Assembly: GCF_032452875.1 (NCBI RefSeq)
Contig: NC_083881.1
Span: 63,061,689 to 63,125,688 of the forward strand
DNA length: 64,000 nt
Reading direction: 5' to 3'
Source: Bos javanicus
Taxonomy: Eukaryota > Chordata > Mammalia > Artiodactyla > Bovidae
The notes under the pieces were generated by a model that was not told where the DNA came from, did not search any database, and was given only the letters and a program-made list of their open reading frames with translations. Below are positions 54,890 through 64,000 of this stretch, piece after piece. Numbering within the stretch: the stretch's first letter is position 1; every line of letters starts with the position of its first letter. The position numbers were made by a program, and so were the translations under genes.

Positions 54890-55066
54890 ATGAGGATTCC
54901 ATTCCGGGGCTGGTTGGCTCTTCTCGTGGCCAAGGTGCAATGGTCACTAAGCAGTTGCTCAGATGCCCCCTGGGAGGAGACCTGCAATCAGAACTTTGTG
55001 TTCCTGGGCTCTGAACGCTTCTTAGTTGACCAGGCCCCGCTGATGCTTCAGGTGAGCAAAGACTGA
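54890..55066 (+). other. Short open frame ending at a splice-donor-like site, speculative
   Basis: A 58-codon frame starts MRIPFRGWLALLVAK. After exactly 54 codons the DNA reads CAG then GTGAGC (55049-55057), a good donor sequence, and the frame stops four codons later. Two early Arg and a short hydrophobic run give it a weak signal-peptide look, but Lys interrupts the hydrophobic core. The start context is poor and no partner exon is seen. Confidence 0.15.
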
Positions 55067-55373
55067 GAAGAATAAGCAGTGAAAGGAGGTGAGAACTGGG
55101 GAGCCAAGTTCTACCCCAGCGAGCAGTCACGCTTCTGAGCCTCCTATTGTTGCACATCCTTGAAGCCATGTGTATTCCTCCCGCTTAATCTTCCAGCTGT
55201 GCAAACAGAGGCCAGGAAGTCTAGGGGCTGCTGAAGCAAGTGTGACAGAGGCCAGGAAGGAAGGACTGCATGGGTTTCAGTTCATCCAAGTAACGAGACA
55301 CCCAACCCAGAGGCTGAAATGTAAATTAGCCATTGGCCTTGTGTTGGCAGATAGTGAAGAAAAAAACAAAACA
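55067..55373. other. Unrecognised sequence
   Basis: No gene or repeat is recognised. agaggccaggaag occurs twice (about 55208 and 55248). Confidence 0.4.
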
Positions 55374-55568
55374 AAACCCTGATGCTGGGAAAGATTGAGG
55401 GCAGGAGAAGAAGGGGATGACAGAGGATGAGATGGTTGGATGGCATCACCAACTCAATGGACATGAGTTTGAGCAAGCTCTGGGAGATGGTGAAGGACAG
55501 GGAGGCCTGGCGTGCTGCAGTCCTTGGGGTCACAAAGAGTCGGACACGACTGAGGGACTAAACAACAA
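55374..55568 (+). mobile_element. BovB LINE 3' end
   Basis: aaccctgatgctgggaaaga to gactgagggactaaacaaca. The tail is (AAC)n type, not (CTGAA)n. Confidence 0.95.
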
Positions 55569-55699
55569 CATGATGATTGTGGAAGATAGAAGTAAGCCAG
55601 CACCAGTTGTCCCCAGAGGGCAAAGGAATGTGAGAATAAGGTGAGAGGAGAGCCCAACCACAGAGGAGTGGAGCTAATTACTAAAGAAATGGAAATTCT

Positions 55700-55775
55700 T
55701 TCCTTTATATGAAATATTAATATTCAGCGAATGGTTACTATGGGCAGGCCCTGTGCTAGGTGGTGAGCAAAGCTG
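55700..55775 (-). mobile_element. MIR SINE fragment, antisense
   Basis: atggttactatgggcaggcc then tgtgctaggtggtgagcaaa. Confidence 0.45.
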
Positions 55776-56074
55776 AAGCAATTGGATGGTCCACGTGTCA
55801 GACACCCACTGTCAGGGACCTTGGGGTGGTCCCAGGGGAAGGCTTGGATTAGTCTGAGTGGTTCCCTGGCAAGAAGACCAGGTAGAGCAAAAGGCCAGGG
55901 CACCACACCCTGGGTAGATGGCAGAGAAGCCAAGCAAGTTAGCTGGGCTTCAGGTCTCTGCTTGGACACCATTGCCTCCCAGCAGCCACCCCTGCCTACC
56001 CTATTATATCCTGAGATTGTAATTGTAGCACCTATGAGTGCGATTGTGAGATTAATGGTGTATTTCCATGAAAA
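55776..56074. other. Unrecognised sequence
   Basis: A 114-codon plus-strand frame crosses this region; no known product. Confidence 0.4.
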
Positions 56075-56155
56075 TAGGCAGGGGGTGTCTCTTGATGATC
56101 ACCATTGTGCCCTCAGCCTGGCATGAGTAGCTCCCTACAAATATTTAGTGAGCAA
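56075..56155 (+). mobile_element. L2 LINE 3' end fragment
   Basis: ttgtgccctcagcctggcat and ctacaaatatttagtgagca fit an L2 3' end. Confidence 0.45.
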
Positions 56156-56333
56156 ATATCCTTCATAGTGCTCACCACACAGTAACGCTGTGGATACTTA
56201 GGTAATTATTTCTCGACTACGCTGTTCATTGCTGCATCTCAAGTCGCAAGCACACAGAGACCTCCTTTACCTTGTCTCCACCAGCTCTGGCACGGTGCCT
56301 GCACATGGCCGCACCCAATACTGGTGGCAGAAA

Positions 56334-56353
56334 TAAATTAATTAATTAATTAA
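56334..56353. repeat. (ATTA)5 microsatellite
   Basis: Five ATTA units after aataa. Confidence 0.9.
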
Positions 56354-57324
56354 CAAACATGTATAAAAGATCTAGAGATAGGTAGGGAAAGGGGGATAGA
56401 ACCAAGAGGTCAGGAGTCAAACATGCCCAAGAATGGACCAGGTGAGCAGAAAATGAAAATGTCTAGGACTTCTGCCTGAGTGGACGTGGGATGCCCAAAT
56501 CCACCTTCCAGGTGTTGACTGTATGCTGTGTGTGGTTAAGGAAACGGAAGGAGATGATAAACCAAGGTCAAGGCCTCTAGCCACAGCGGAAAAGCCAAGC
56601 CACTCACTTCTTCCTCTGCAAAGTAAAAAGCCCAGCTCCTTTTCTTTTCTGAGATGGAGACGTGAACTCCTGAAAGCTCCAGGGAGAGGAAGAAATGGTT
56701 TGGCACCTGTGAGAGCAGGTTCACACATGGGGGGACCCCGCGTGCTGGCTGGAAGCATCCGTGTATCTGGCTGACTAGGATCGAGGTCAGCTTTGTGTCT
56801 AGCAGGTAGAGACCCGAGCTTGCATCACGGGTGCTGCTGCTGCCAGAGGCAGTTCCGTTTCTTTCCAGGCGTGCGTGCAAACAGGCTCAGGAAAGAGTTC
56901 GGGAAGGTGAATGAGCCAGCAGTCTGCAGCAGGGTGACGAGGGGAACATGTGAGCCATCCGGAAAGCTACTCGCGGTCTCTCTCCCCTCTCTTTGCTGTA
57001 GTGTGTCTCCCTGGACCACTTGCCAGAGTTGGCTGCCAAGGCAGGGACTCTCCTGCAAGTTGAGAAACTGCAGAAATAGTGTGAAGATTCAGGAAGCATA
57101 AACCGAGTTCCAGATGGGAATCCTGGAACAGTCCTTCCTTTCTGGGCCACCTTCTTCTCTTTCTACTATCTTTCTAAAACTCATCATCATGGGCTACTTT
57201 AAATGAAATTCCTTCTTATCCTGCCTTCCTGGGCACCAAAAAGGGAAGGAGAAGCACAGATTTTTTTTTATTTTTCCACTGTTGAAGGGTTTAATGTCTC
57301 TGAGTGTCTTCCTCTTTTTTTTTA
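56354..57324. other. Unrecognised sequence with a weak exon-like block
   Basis: Mixed-composition DNA with overlapping frames of 77-114 codons and no known product. A pyrimidine tract ending in AG at 57000-57001 is followed by 25 open codons and TAG (57002-57079), which could mimic a terminal exon. Confidence 0.3.
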
Positions 57325-57560
57325 ATTTTAAATGTACATATTTTTTTAATTGAAGGATACTTGTTTTACAGAACTGTGTTGTTTTCTGCCAAACATCAAC
57401 ATGAATCAGCCATAGGTTTACATATGTCCCCTCCCTCTTGAACTTCCCCCACACCTTCCTACCCATCCCACCCCTCTAGGTTGTTACAGAGCCCCGGTTT
57501 GAGTTCCCTGAGTCATACAGCAAATTCCCACGGGCTATCTATTTTACGGATGGTAATGGA
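57325..57560 (-). mobile_element. Artiodactyl L1 3' UTR, antisense
   Basis: aacatcaacatgaatcagcc, acatatgtcccctccctctt, cccacccctctaggttgtta and ccacgggctatctattttac are typical. Confidence 0.9.
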
Positions 57561-57599
57561 TGCACTGAATTTTTAAAGCAGTTGCCCAGTCCCCACCTG

Positions 57600-57600
<1 letters not shown>

Positions 57601-57630
<30 letters not shown>
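57601..57630. repeat. (AC)15 microsatellite
   Basis: Thirty bases of uninterrupted AC; likely length-variable. Confidence 0.95.
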
Positions 57631-57632
<2 letters not shown>

Positions 57633-57711
57633 CCTTCTAAAACCCTTAACCCATTGTTAGCAGATAAACAGGGAAAGGAAAAGACAGGTGTTTCGATAAC
57701 CTATCTTTTTT

Positions 57712-57890
57712 TAAAAACAATTTTATTCATTTATTGGTCTTCAGTGTGGCTTGAGAGCCCCTCTAGTTGTGGCGTGTGGGCTTGGTTGCCCAGCAGCAAG
57801 TGGGATCTTATCTCCCTGACCAGGGCTCGAACCCATGTCCCCCACATTGAAAGGCAGATTCTTTACCACCAGACCAGCAGGGAAGTCCCT
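57712..57890 (-). mobile_element. CHR-type SINE, antisense
   Basis: attttattcatttattggtc to ccaccagaccagcagggaag. Confidence 0.9.
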
Positions 57891-58479
57891 CTTTATTGCC
57901 TGGTCAATCCATTTGGATGAAGACTGTTAAATTTTAAAATAGGGCTTCATATTTTAAGCTGGCTGCTCTGTGATTGAATCAATCTTGTTTCAAAATCAGG
58001 CTTTTGTCACAAATACTCTGTAGGACTTCTTGGAGGATAGAAGAGGCATACTCTGTACACAGCTTATCTAGGGGCAGCTTTGAACTTATTTGTGCTAATT
58101 TTACCTTTTAGGAGACGTACCAATTTTTTTCCTTTTGTGTGCTTGTATATAGGTGAGATTATTCTCCTATTTAGTACCTCCATCCAACTCATCCAAGAAA
58201 ATTTTCTAGGTACATTGACTTTACTTATTTTTATTTCATTCAAGTGTCACAAATTGAGAGCATCCGTAAATTGCTCTGAGTCAATTGAAGCCATTGTCTA
58301 AATTGACCTTAATCATAACAACAACAAAAAAGCTAACTCTTCAGTGTTTGACAGACGCAAGTAGTTTATATGTTCCTTCAAATAACGTGTCCACAGTCAC
58401 ATTTTTATTTAAATGTTGAGGTATAAAATTTCCAGGCAAGAGCAAGGCGTGTTCCCCAAACTTGTAACTCTTTAAAATT
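57891..58479. other. Unrecognised AT-rich sequence
   Basis: No gene or repeat is recognised. Confidence 0.4.
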
Positions 58480-58490
58480 ATCTCATTCTG

Positions 58491-58672
58491 GGACTTCCCT
58501 GGTGGTCCAAGACTACGTGCTCCCAATGCAGGGGGCTGGGGTTCGATCACTGGTCTGGGAACAAGATCCCATACGCCACAACTAAAGACTCTGAGTGCCA
58601 CAACAAAGATCTGGTGCAACCAAATATGATTTTTTTTTCCGTTGGTGGACTTTAAAAATAAATAAATAAACG
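58491..58672 (+). mobile_element. CHR-type SINE with odd 3' end
   Basis: ggacttccctggtggtccaa to tctggtgcaaccaaatatga, then a T9 run, ccgttggtggacttt and a final aaataaataaataaa. A perfect 11-bp duplication atctcattctg (58480-58490 and 58673-58683) encloses all of it. Confidence 0.95.
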
Positions 58673-58892
58673 ATCTCATTCTGCCAATAAATGGAACCCA
58701 GTATATCTGTTTCAGTCCTGGGGGGCAGTGCACAGGGATGGCAGTGACCCAGACTGTGAGCCAAGAGACTCACACTGTGGTCCTGAGCTGTGTGAACAGG
58801 GGTCAGTCACTTTGTCTTTCTGGGCCACTCTTTCCTTCTGGTACCCAGGGCGTTTGGATTTGATAGCTTCTAAGCCCTCCCCCTTTGAGTTT

Positions 58893-58997
58893 GGGTAGGC
58901 TCTGGGAATTGATGATGGACAGGGAGGCCTGGCGTGCCGCAGTTCATGGGGTCACAAAGAGTAGGACACGACTGAGTGACTGAACTGAACTGAACTA
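58893..58997 (+). mobile_element. BovB LINE 3' end, very short
   Basis: taggctctgggaattgatga to gactgaactgaactgaacta. Confidence 0.9.
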
Positions 58998-59194
58998 AAG
59001 CTCTCCCCCCACCCACCAATTCTGAAATATCATAATGCTAAGGTTAAGGAGGAAACAGAATCATCTAGTCTGAGGACAAACTTGGCCCACTGCTTGATTT
59101 TATACATCCCACAGCTAGGAATGACTTCTACATTTTACATGGTTGGAAAAAGAGTATCTCATAAAAGGTGAAAATTATATGCAATTTTAATCTC
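58998..59194. other. Unrecognised spacer
   Basis: AT-rich, nothing recognised. Confidence 0.4.
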
Positions 59195-59665
59195 AGTGAC
59201 CACACATAAAGCTTTATTGACACACTGCCACACTCGTTTCTGTATTTTCTCTGGCTGCTTTCCTACTACAATGGCGGACTTGAGTAGTTGCTTTAGAGAC
59301 CTCAACCATGAATATTCATTGAAAGGACTGATGCTAAAGCTGAAGCTCCAATACTTTGGCCCCCTGATGCAAAGAGTCAACTTATTGGAAAAGACCCTGA
59401 TAATGAAAAAGACTTAAGGCAGGAAGAGAAGGGGACGACAGAGGATGAGATGGTTGGACGGCATCACCGACTCAATGGACGTGAGTTTGAGCACACTCCG
59501 GGAAATGGTGAAGGACAGGGAAGCCTGGCGTGCTGCAGTTCATGGGGTCGCAAAGAGTTAGCCATGACTGAGCGACTGAAAAACAACAACAGAGACCTCA
59601 TGGCCCACAGGCCGAAAATACTATTCGACCCTTTGCATAAAAAGTTTTCTGGCCCTGACCTAGTC
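59195..59665. mobile_element. hAT-type DNA transposon relic, split by BovB
   Basis: taaagctttattgacacact, tggctgctttcctactacaa, gacttgagtagttgctttag and, after the BovB, atggcccacaggccgaaaat, aaaaagttttctggccctga follow a common mammalian hAT MITE. Confidence 0.8.
59305..59590 (+). mobile_element. BovB LINE 3' end inside a hAT relic
   Basis: Starts aaccatgaatattcattgaa, ends gactgaaaaacaacaac. A perfect 10-bp duplication agagacctca lies at 59295-59304 and 59591-59600. Confidence 0.95.
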
Positions 59666-60244
59666 CAACTCCTAAACAGATGAGAAAATTAAAGCTTAGC
59701 CAAGTCCTGATTCCAAAAGGAAAAACATTGTTATAGAAAGAAAGTAAATGGCCATTTGGAAGCATCCAAAGGGACAAAAACAATGAAAAATAAACAAAAG
59801 ATCAAGGATGAAAAAAGAATTTCTTCCTCAAATGACAGAGGATAATGCTTTATACAAAAAACAAGGACAAAGAAATTGTGACACCCTTGGGGCACACTGC
59901 CTTCATTTGTACAGCAAAATTGCTATTTTCTTAATCTAGAATCAAATTATGAGGGCTTGATGAGGATTTGGGAGGTAGGCAGAGAACACCAGAAAAGACT
60001 TCAGATTCTTCATGCTGATAAGAGTCCAGGAAACTCACATTCAAACATGCTGCAGGAAATGGACGCAGACATTAGAAATGCTTTAGTGGCCTTTCCAAGA
60101 GTAGGAGGTCCGGGAGGGGTGAGGCAATGCTGTGACTGGGGAAAGGGAACCTGGGAGAGATGGGAACTTTCAGACAAATGGAGGCCAGGTGTCAGAAAAT
60201 CCCAAAGCCTTTTAGAACAGTCTTGACTTAGAATAGCCAGCATT
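59666..60244. other. Unrecognised A-rich sequence
   Basis: No gene or repeat is recognised. Confidence 0.4.
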
Positions 60245-60796
60245 CGGACTTCCCTGCTGGTCTCGTGGTAAAGAATCTGTCTTCCAGTGCAGGGGACATG
60301 GGTCTGATCCTCAGTCAGGGAACTGACTACATGTACAAATGTGAGAATTGGACCATAAAGAAGGATGAGCACCCAAGAATTGATGCTTTTGAATTGTGGT
60401 GAATTCTCCTGAATACTCATGGGAAGGGTTGATGCTGAAGCTGAAGCTCTAATAATTTAGCCACCTAATGCAAAGAGCTCACTCACCGGAAAAGAATCTT
60501 TCCCTTATGCTGGGAAAGATTGAGGGCAGGAAGAGAAGGGGTGACAGAGAATGAGATGGTTGGTGGGCATCACCAACTCAATGGACATGAGTCTGAGCAA
60601 ACTTCAGAAGACAGGGAAGGACAGGGAAGCCTGGCATGCTATAGTCCATGGGGTCGCAAAGAGTTGGACACGACTGAGCGACTGAAAAGCAATAACAAGG
60701 AACTGAGATCCCACGTGCCATGGGGAAGCTAAGCCAACTACTGTATCTAAGACTGGGCTCAGTAAAAAAAAATAATAATAATAATAATAATAATAA
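60245..60796 (+). mobile_element. CHR-type SINE split by BovB, (AAT)n tail
   Basis: 60245-60328 (ggacttccctgctggtctcg to cagtcagggaactgactac) and 60699-60770 (ggaactgagatcccacgtgc) are the two halves; the tail is an (AAT)n microsatellite at 60770-60796. ggaactga is duplicated at the break (60319-60326 and 60699-60706). Confidence 0.9.
60329..60690 (+). mobile_element. BovB LINE 3' end with internal deletion
   Basis: tgtacaaatgtgagaattgg to gcgactgaaaagcaataac. About 60-70 bp are missing after gaattgtggt (60400). Confidence 0.95.
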
Positions 60797-61234
60797 CTAG
60801 CATCGTTCTGAGAGCTTGGCCCTTAACTAGTGACGGGCTCACATCCTGACACGGTAGTAAATAGGAGCAAAGTATGCAGTTGGCCACAGAATGACTTCAG
60901 GAAGGTTTGCACAAAGTTTCAGGGGGGGCAGGAGTGGGAGGGTGTCAAGCTCATTATCCTTTAATTCACACACAACTGGCACTTGGGAAGTTCCTGGGGA
61001 TGGGCAGAAAATATTTCAAGCCCAAGAGAGGAGAAACTGCAAGATCTATACTACTAGTGATCAACAGGTGCCAAGCATTACTCATGTGGGAAAGGCTCTA
61101 GGCAGTTAAAACATAAAACTGAACTTGCCAAACAGATAGAATTTACCCTGGAAATTCCACTTATTGGCAACACAGTGTGTGTTCCACTGGGTCCGTGAGT
61201 CAGGGCACGTTCTGAACGTGACTCAGTGTCATGG
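60797..61234. other. Unrecognised sequence
   Basis: No gene or repeat is recognised. Confidence 0.4.
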
Positions 61235-61410
61235 TGTGAGCCTGGGAGTCAGGCTGCCCCGGGGTTGCATCCAAAATCTACTGTTTGAAGTTCCCAGGCA
61301 AGTTACTGAACTTCTCAAGTCTCACTGCTTTCTTCTGTAATAATAACAATAATTTTTAAAAGAATAACAATAATAGTACAGCTATGAGTTGCTGTGGGCA
61401 TTTAATAGTT
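61235..61410 (+). mobile_element. MIR SINE
   Basis: gtgtgagcctgggagtcagg, caggcaagttactgaacttc, then an (AAT)-rich middle typical of MIR. Confidence 0.75.
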
Positions 61411-61413
61411 TGG

Positions 61414-61528
61414 GGAGCCTTGCTGACAGGCCTATGGAATCTTAGTTCCTGAACCAGGGATCCACCCCATGGCCCCCTACACTGGAAGCACAGAGTCTTG
61501 ACCACTAGACCACCAGGAAGGTCTGTAA
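61414..61528 (-). mobile_element. CHR-type SINE, antisense
   Basis: ggggagccttgctgacaggc to ccactagaccaccaggaagg. Confidence 0.85.
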
Positions 61529-61537
61529 TATGAGCAT

Positions 61538-62672
61538 TTAGAACCAGAGATCAAATTGCCAACATTCACGGAATCAAAGAGAAAGCAAGAGAATTCCAGA
61601 AAAACATCTACTTCTGCTTCACTGACTACACTAAAGCCTTTGTGTGGATCAGAACAAACTGGGAAATTCTTAAAGAGATGGGAATACCAGATCACCTTAC
61701 CTGTCTCCTGAGAAACCTGTATGCAGATCAAGAAGCAACAGCTAGAACCAGACATGGAACAACTGACTGGTTCAAAATTGGGAAAGGAGTAAAACAAGGC
61801 TGTATATTGTCACCTGGCTTATTTAACTTATAAGAAGAGTACATCATGTGAAACGCCAGGCTGGATGAAGCACAGGCTGGAATCAAGATTGCCAAAAGAA
61901 ATATCAACAACCTCAGATACACAGATGATACCATTCTAATGGCAGAAAGAGAAGAGAAGTAAAAAGCCCCTTGATGAGGGTCAAAGAGAAAAGTGAAAAA
62001 TCTGGCTTAAAACTCAACATTCAGTCTCATCACTTCAAGGCAAATAGAAGGGGGAAAAGTGGAAGCGGTGACAGATTTAATTTTCCTGGGCTCCAAAATC
62101 ACTGTGGATGGTGACTGCCGCCAAGAAATTAGAAGGCTCTTGGTCCTTGGAAGGAAAGTTATGACCAGCCTAGAGAGTGTATTAAAAAGTAGAGACATCA
62201 CTTTACTGACAAAAGTCCATCTAGTCAATGCTATGGTTTTTCCAGTAGTCATGTACGGATGTGAGAGCTGGACCATAAAGAAGGTTGAGTGCCAAAGAAC
62301 TGATGTTTTTGAATTGTGGTACTGGAGAAGACTCTTGAGAGTCCCTTGGACTGCAAGGAGATCAAACCAGTCAGTCCTAAAGGAAATCAACCTTGAATAC
62401 TCATTGGAAGGACTGATGCTGAAGCTGAAGCTACAATACTTTGGCCACCTGATGCGAAGAGCCACCTCACTGGAAAACAACCGTGATGCTGGGTAAGATT
62501 GAAGTCAAAAGGAGAAGGGGACAACAGAGGGTGAGATGGTTGGATGGCATCACTGACTCGATGGACATGAGTTTGGGCAACCTCTGGGGGATAGTGAAGG
62601 ACAGAGAAGCCTGGTGTGCTACAGTCCATGGAGTTACAAAGATTCAGACATGACTGTGTGACTAAACAGCAA
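61538..62672 (+). mobile_element. BovB LINE, 3' 1.1 kb, frame broken
   Basis: Starts at agaaccagagatcaaattgc within the reverse transcriptase and runs to gactaaacagcaaaaacaaa. The frame is broken near 61560 and 61640, by a TAA at 61831-61833 and by indels near 61960-62020. The catalytic block reads YTDD (Ala to Thr before the two Asp). The C-terminal 145 codons at 62059-62496 are open. Older than the 21 kb copy. Confidence 0.95.
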
Positions 62673-62712
62673 AAACAAATTGAGACACAGAGCTGGAGAG
62701 AGCTGAGCATTC

Positions 62713-62730
62713 GTGGTGGTGGTGGTGGTG
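62713..62730. repeat. (GGT)6 microsatellite
   Basis: Six GGT units at the 3' tail side of a tiny antisense BovB. Confidence 0.9.
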
Positions 62731-62788
62731 TTCAGTCGCTAGGTTGTGTCTGACTCTTTGCAACACCATGGACTGCCGCACACCAGAG
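62731..62788 (-). mobile_element. BovB LINE 3' end, ~58 bp, antisense
   Basis: ttcagtcgctaggttgtgtc to tgccgcacaccagagtg. Confidence 0.85.
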
Positions 62789-62839
62789 TGTTTATTAAAT
62801 GCTCCTGCCAGCCATTGGCTGCGTCGTCAAGCATATTAA

Positions 62840-63060
62840 CTGAGAGCATGGATTTGAGTGCAAGCAGTTCTAGATTTGACTTCTAGCTTCACCACTAAGT
62901 AGCCTTGAAACCTTGAGCAAATTTCCTTCAACTCTAAGCTTCTGTTTTCTTACTTGTAAAATAGTGAGAATAACACCACTTATACTAAGGGGGCAGTTGT
63001 GAGGATTTAGTGAGGAAATGTATTTAAAGTGCTTAGGAGAGTTTTCAGTATTCAGCTGTT
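62840..63060 (+). mobile_element. MIR SINE, near full length
   Basis: gagcatggatttgagtgcaa, ttcaccactaagtagccttg, ttgtgaggatttagtgagga and aagtgcttaggagag. Confidence 0.85.
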
Positions 63061-63070
63061 ATCATCATCA

Positions 63071-63340
63071 TCTTGGAAGGACTGATGCTGAAGCTGAAAC
63101 TCCAATACTTTGGGCACCTGATGCGAAGAACTGACTCATTGGAAAAGACCCTGATGCTGGGAAAGATTGAAGGGGGAGGAGAAGGGGACGACAGAGGATG
63201 AGATGGTTGGATGGCATCACCGACTCAATGGACATGAGTTTGAGTAAACTCTGGGAGTTGGTAATGAACAGGGAGGCCTGGCGTGCTGCAGTCCATGGGG
63301 GCACAAAGAGTCAGCCACGACTGAGCAACTGAATTGAGCT
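63071..63340 (+). mobile_element. BovB LINE 3' end
   Basis: cttggaaggactgatgctga to cgactgagcaactgaattga. The cgaagaactgac codon is still CGA. Confidence 0.95.
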
Positions 63341-64000
63341 GATCATCATCTTCTTCATTATTATTACTCATTGGTTCCCTAACATCCAAAAATATTCTGA
63401 AGACAGGCCTGAAACAGTAAGCCTGATAAGATGCATACTTGGCATACACATATATAAAGAATTCTCACATAAGCTATTTGATCAAATGATGGTGAAATGC
63501 CTTTGGATTGTCATGAAATTCCCCACTGAGGAAAGACCAGGTGCAGGCTGGAGGGAGACTGTGGAGATGCTCCCCGTGGGCCCTTCCCACCAGCTGGGAC
63601 CCTGTCCTGCCCCAAACCCCACCAAGCTAAGCCCAGAGGCAGCATATGTTTGGCACCTTTGATTCTCTCCCTGAATCCCTGGGATTCTTGTTTCTTGTCT
63701 TCCCACTTCCTTTCTGCCAAATTCTGTGATTCTGGTTTCCTGTCAGGCTTCTCCACATTTGAAACATGTGGTAGAAATACTGCGTCCTCTTCCAGGTAGA
63801 ATTAAACTCCTGATTCATTCTCTTTATCAGCAAGAAGACAGAAACGATGGCCTCTGGAGAGGAAAGGGCTCTTTAATAGCTGCCCAATCTCTCTTCTTGG
63901 TTGGCTGAGCCCAGACTTTGTTTCCTCCCATTAAGAGATTTGTTTGCTTATCTGATATTCTGCAGATTAAATTACCAGGCGTCCGCGGTGATGGTGCTTG
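63341..64000. other. Unrecognised sequence
   Basis: No gene or repeat is recognised to the window end. Three overlapping minus-strand frames (68-81 codons) at 63482-63833 look like chance. Confidence 0.4.

Overview
The window is nuclear DNA of a ruminant, most likely a bovid. It carries Bov-tA and Bov-A2 SINEs (ruminant-specific), sixteen pieces of the RTE-type LINE BovB, artiodactyl tRNA-Glu SINEs (here called CHR-type) and artiodactyl L1 3' ends, on a background of mammal-wide MIR, L2, MLT1, MER5A and other DNA-transposon relics. Cattle, sheep, goat and related bovids cannot be told apart by eye. I recognise no protein-coding gene, rRNA, tRNA gene or CRISPR array. The longer open frames lie in BovB reverse transcriptase relics, in SINEs, or in unrecognised sequence without support. 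The window looks like intergenic or deep intronic DNA.

Layout. 1-19 kb: low repeat density, with scattered CHR, Bov-tA, MIR and L2 copies, a MER5A, an ancient DNA transposon at 16.1-16.6 kb, and long unrecognised stretches, among them a possible regulatory patch near 13.9-14.2 kb and an exon-like block at 15.39-15.51 kb. 19-25 kb: three BovB copies, two keeping much of the reverse transcriptase region, all broken. 25-33 kb: dense nested retroposons, including an old L1 on the minus strand (29.5-32 kb) interrupted by a Bov-tA, a BovB, a younger L1 3' end and a CHR SINE; an MLT1 LTR lies at 27.5-27.9 kb. 33.4-33.7 kb: the one stretch that looks like a small CpG island. 34-50 kb: mixed SINEs, L1 and L2 ends, MIRs, an unusual three-unit Bov-A element at 48.3-48.6 kb, and a 112-bp sequence present twice, at 40.34 and 41.89 kb. 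50-64 kb: nine BovB pieces, all but one on the plus strand, with a hAT-type DNA transposon and a CHR SINE each split by BovB.

The genes do not form a pathway here. What can be read is insertion history. Perfect or near-perfect target-site duplications flank many insertions, which fixes their relative ages. The most useful leads are a SINE insertion that seems to carry 130 bp of foreign 3' sequence (10.81-11.18 kb), two local duplications of unassigned sequence, three Bov-A2 elements with interferon-response-like motifs, the CpG-rich block, and three open blocks next to good splice signals. All exon ideas are weak and unsupported by homology.
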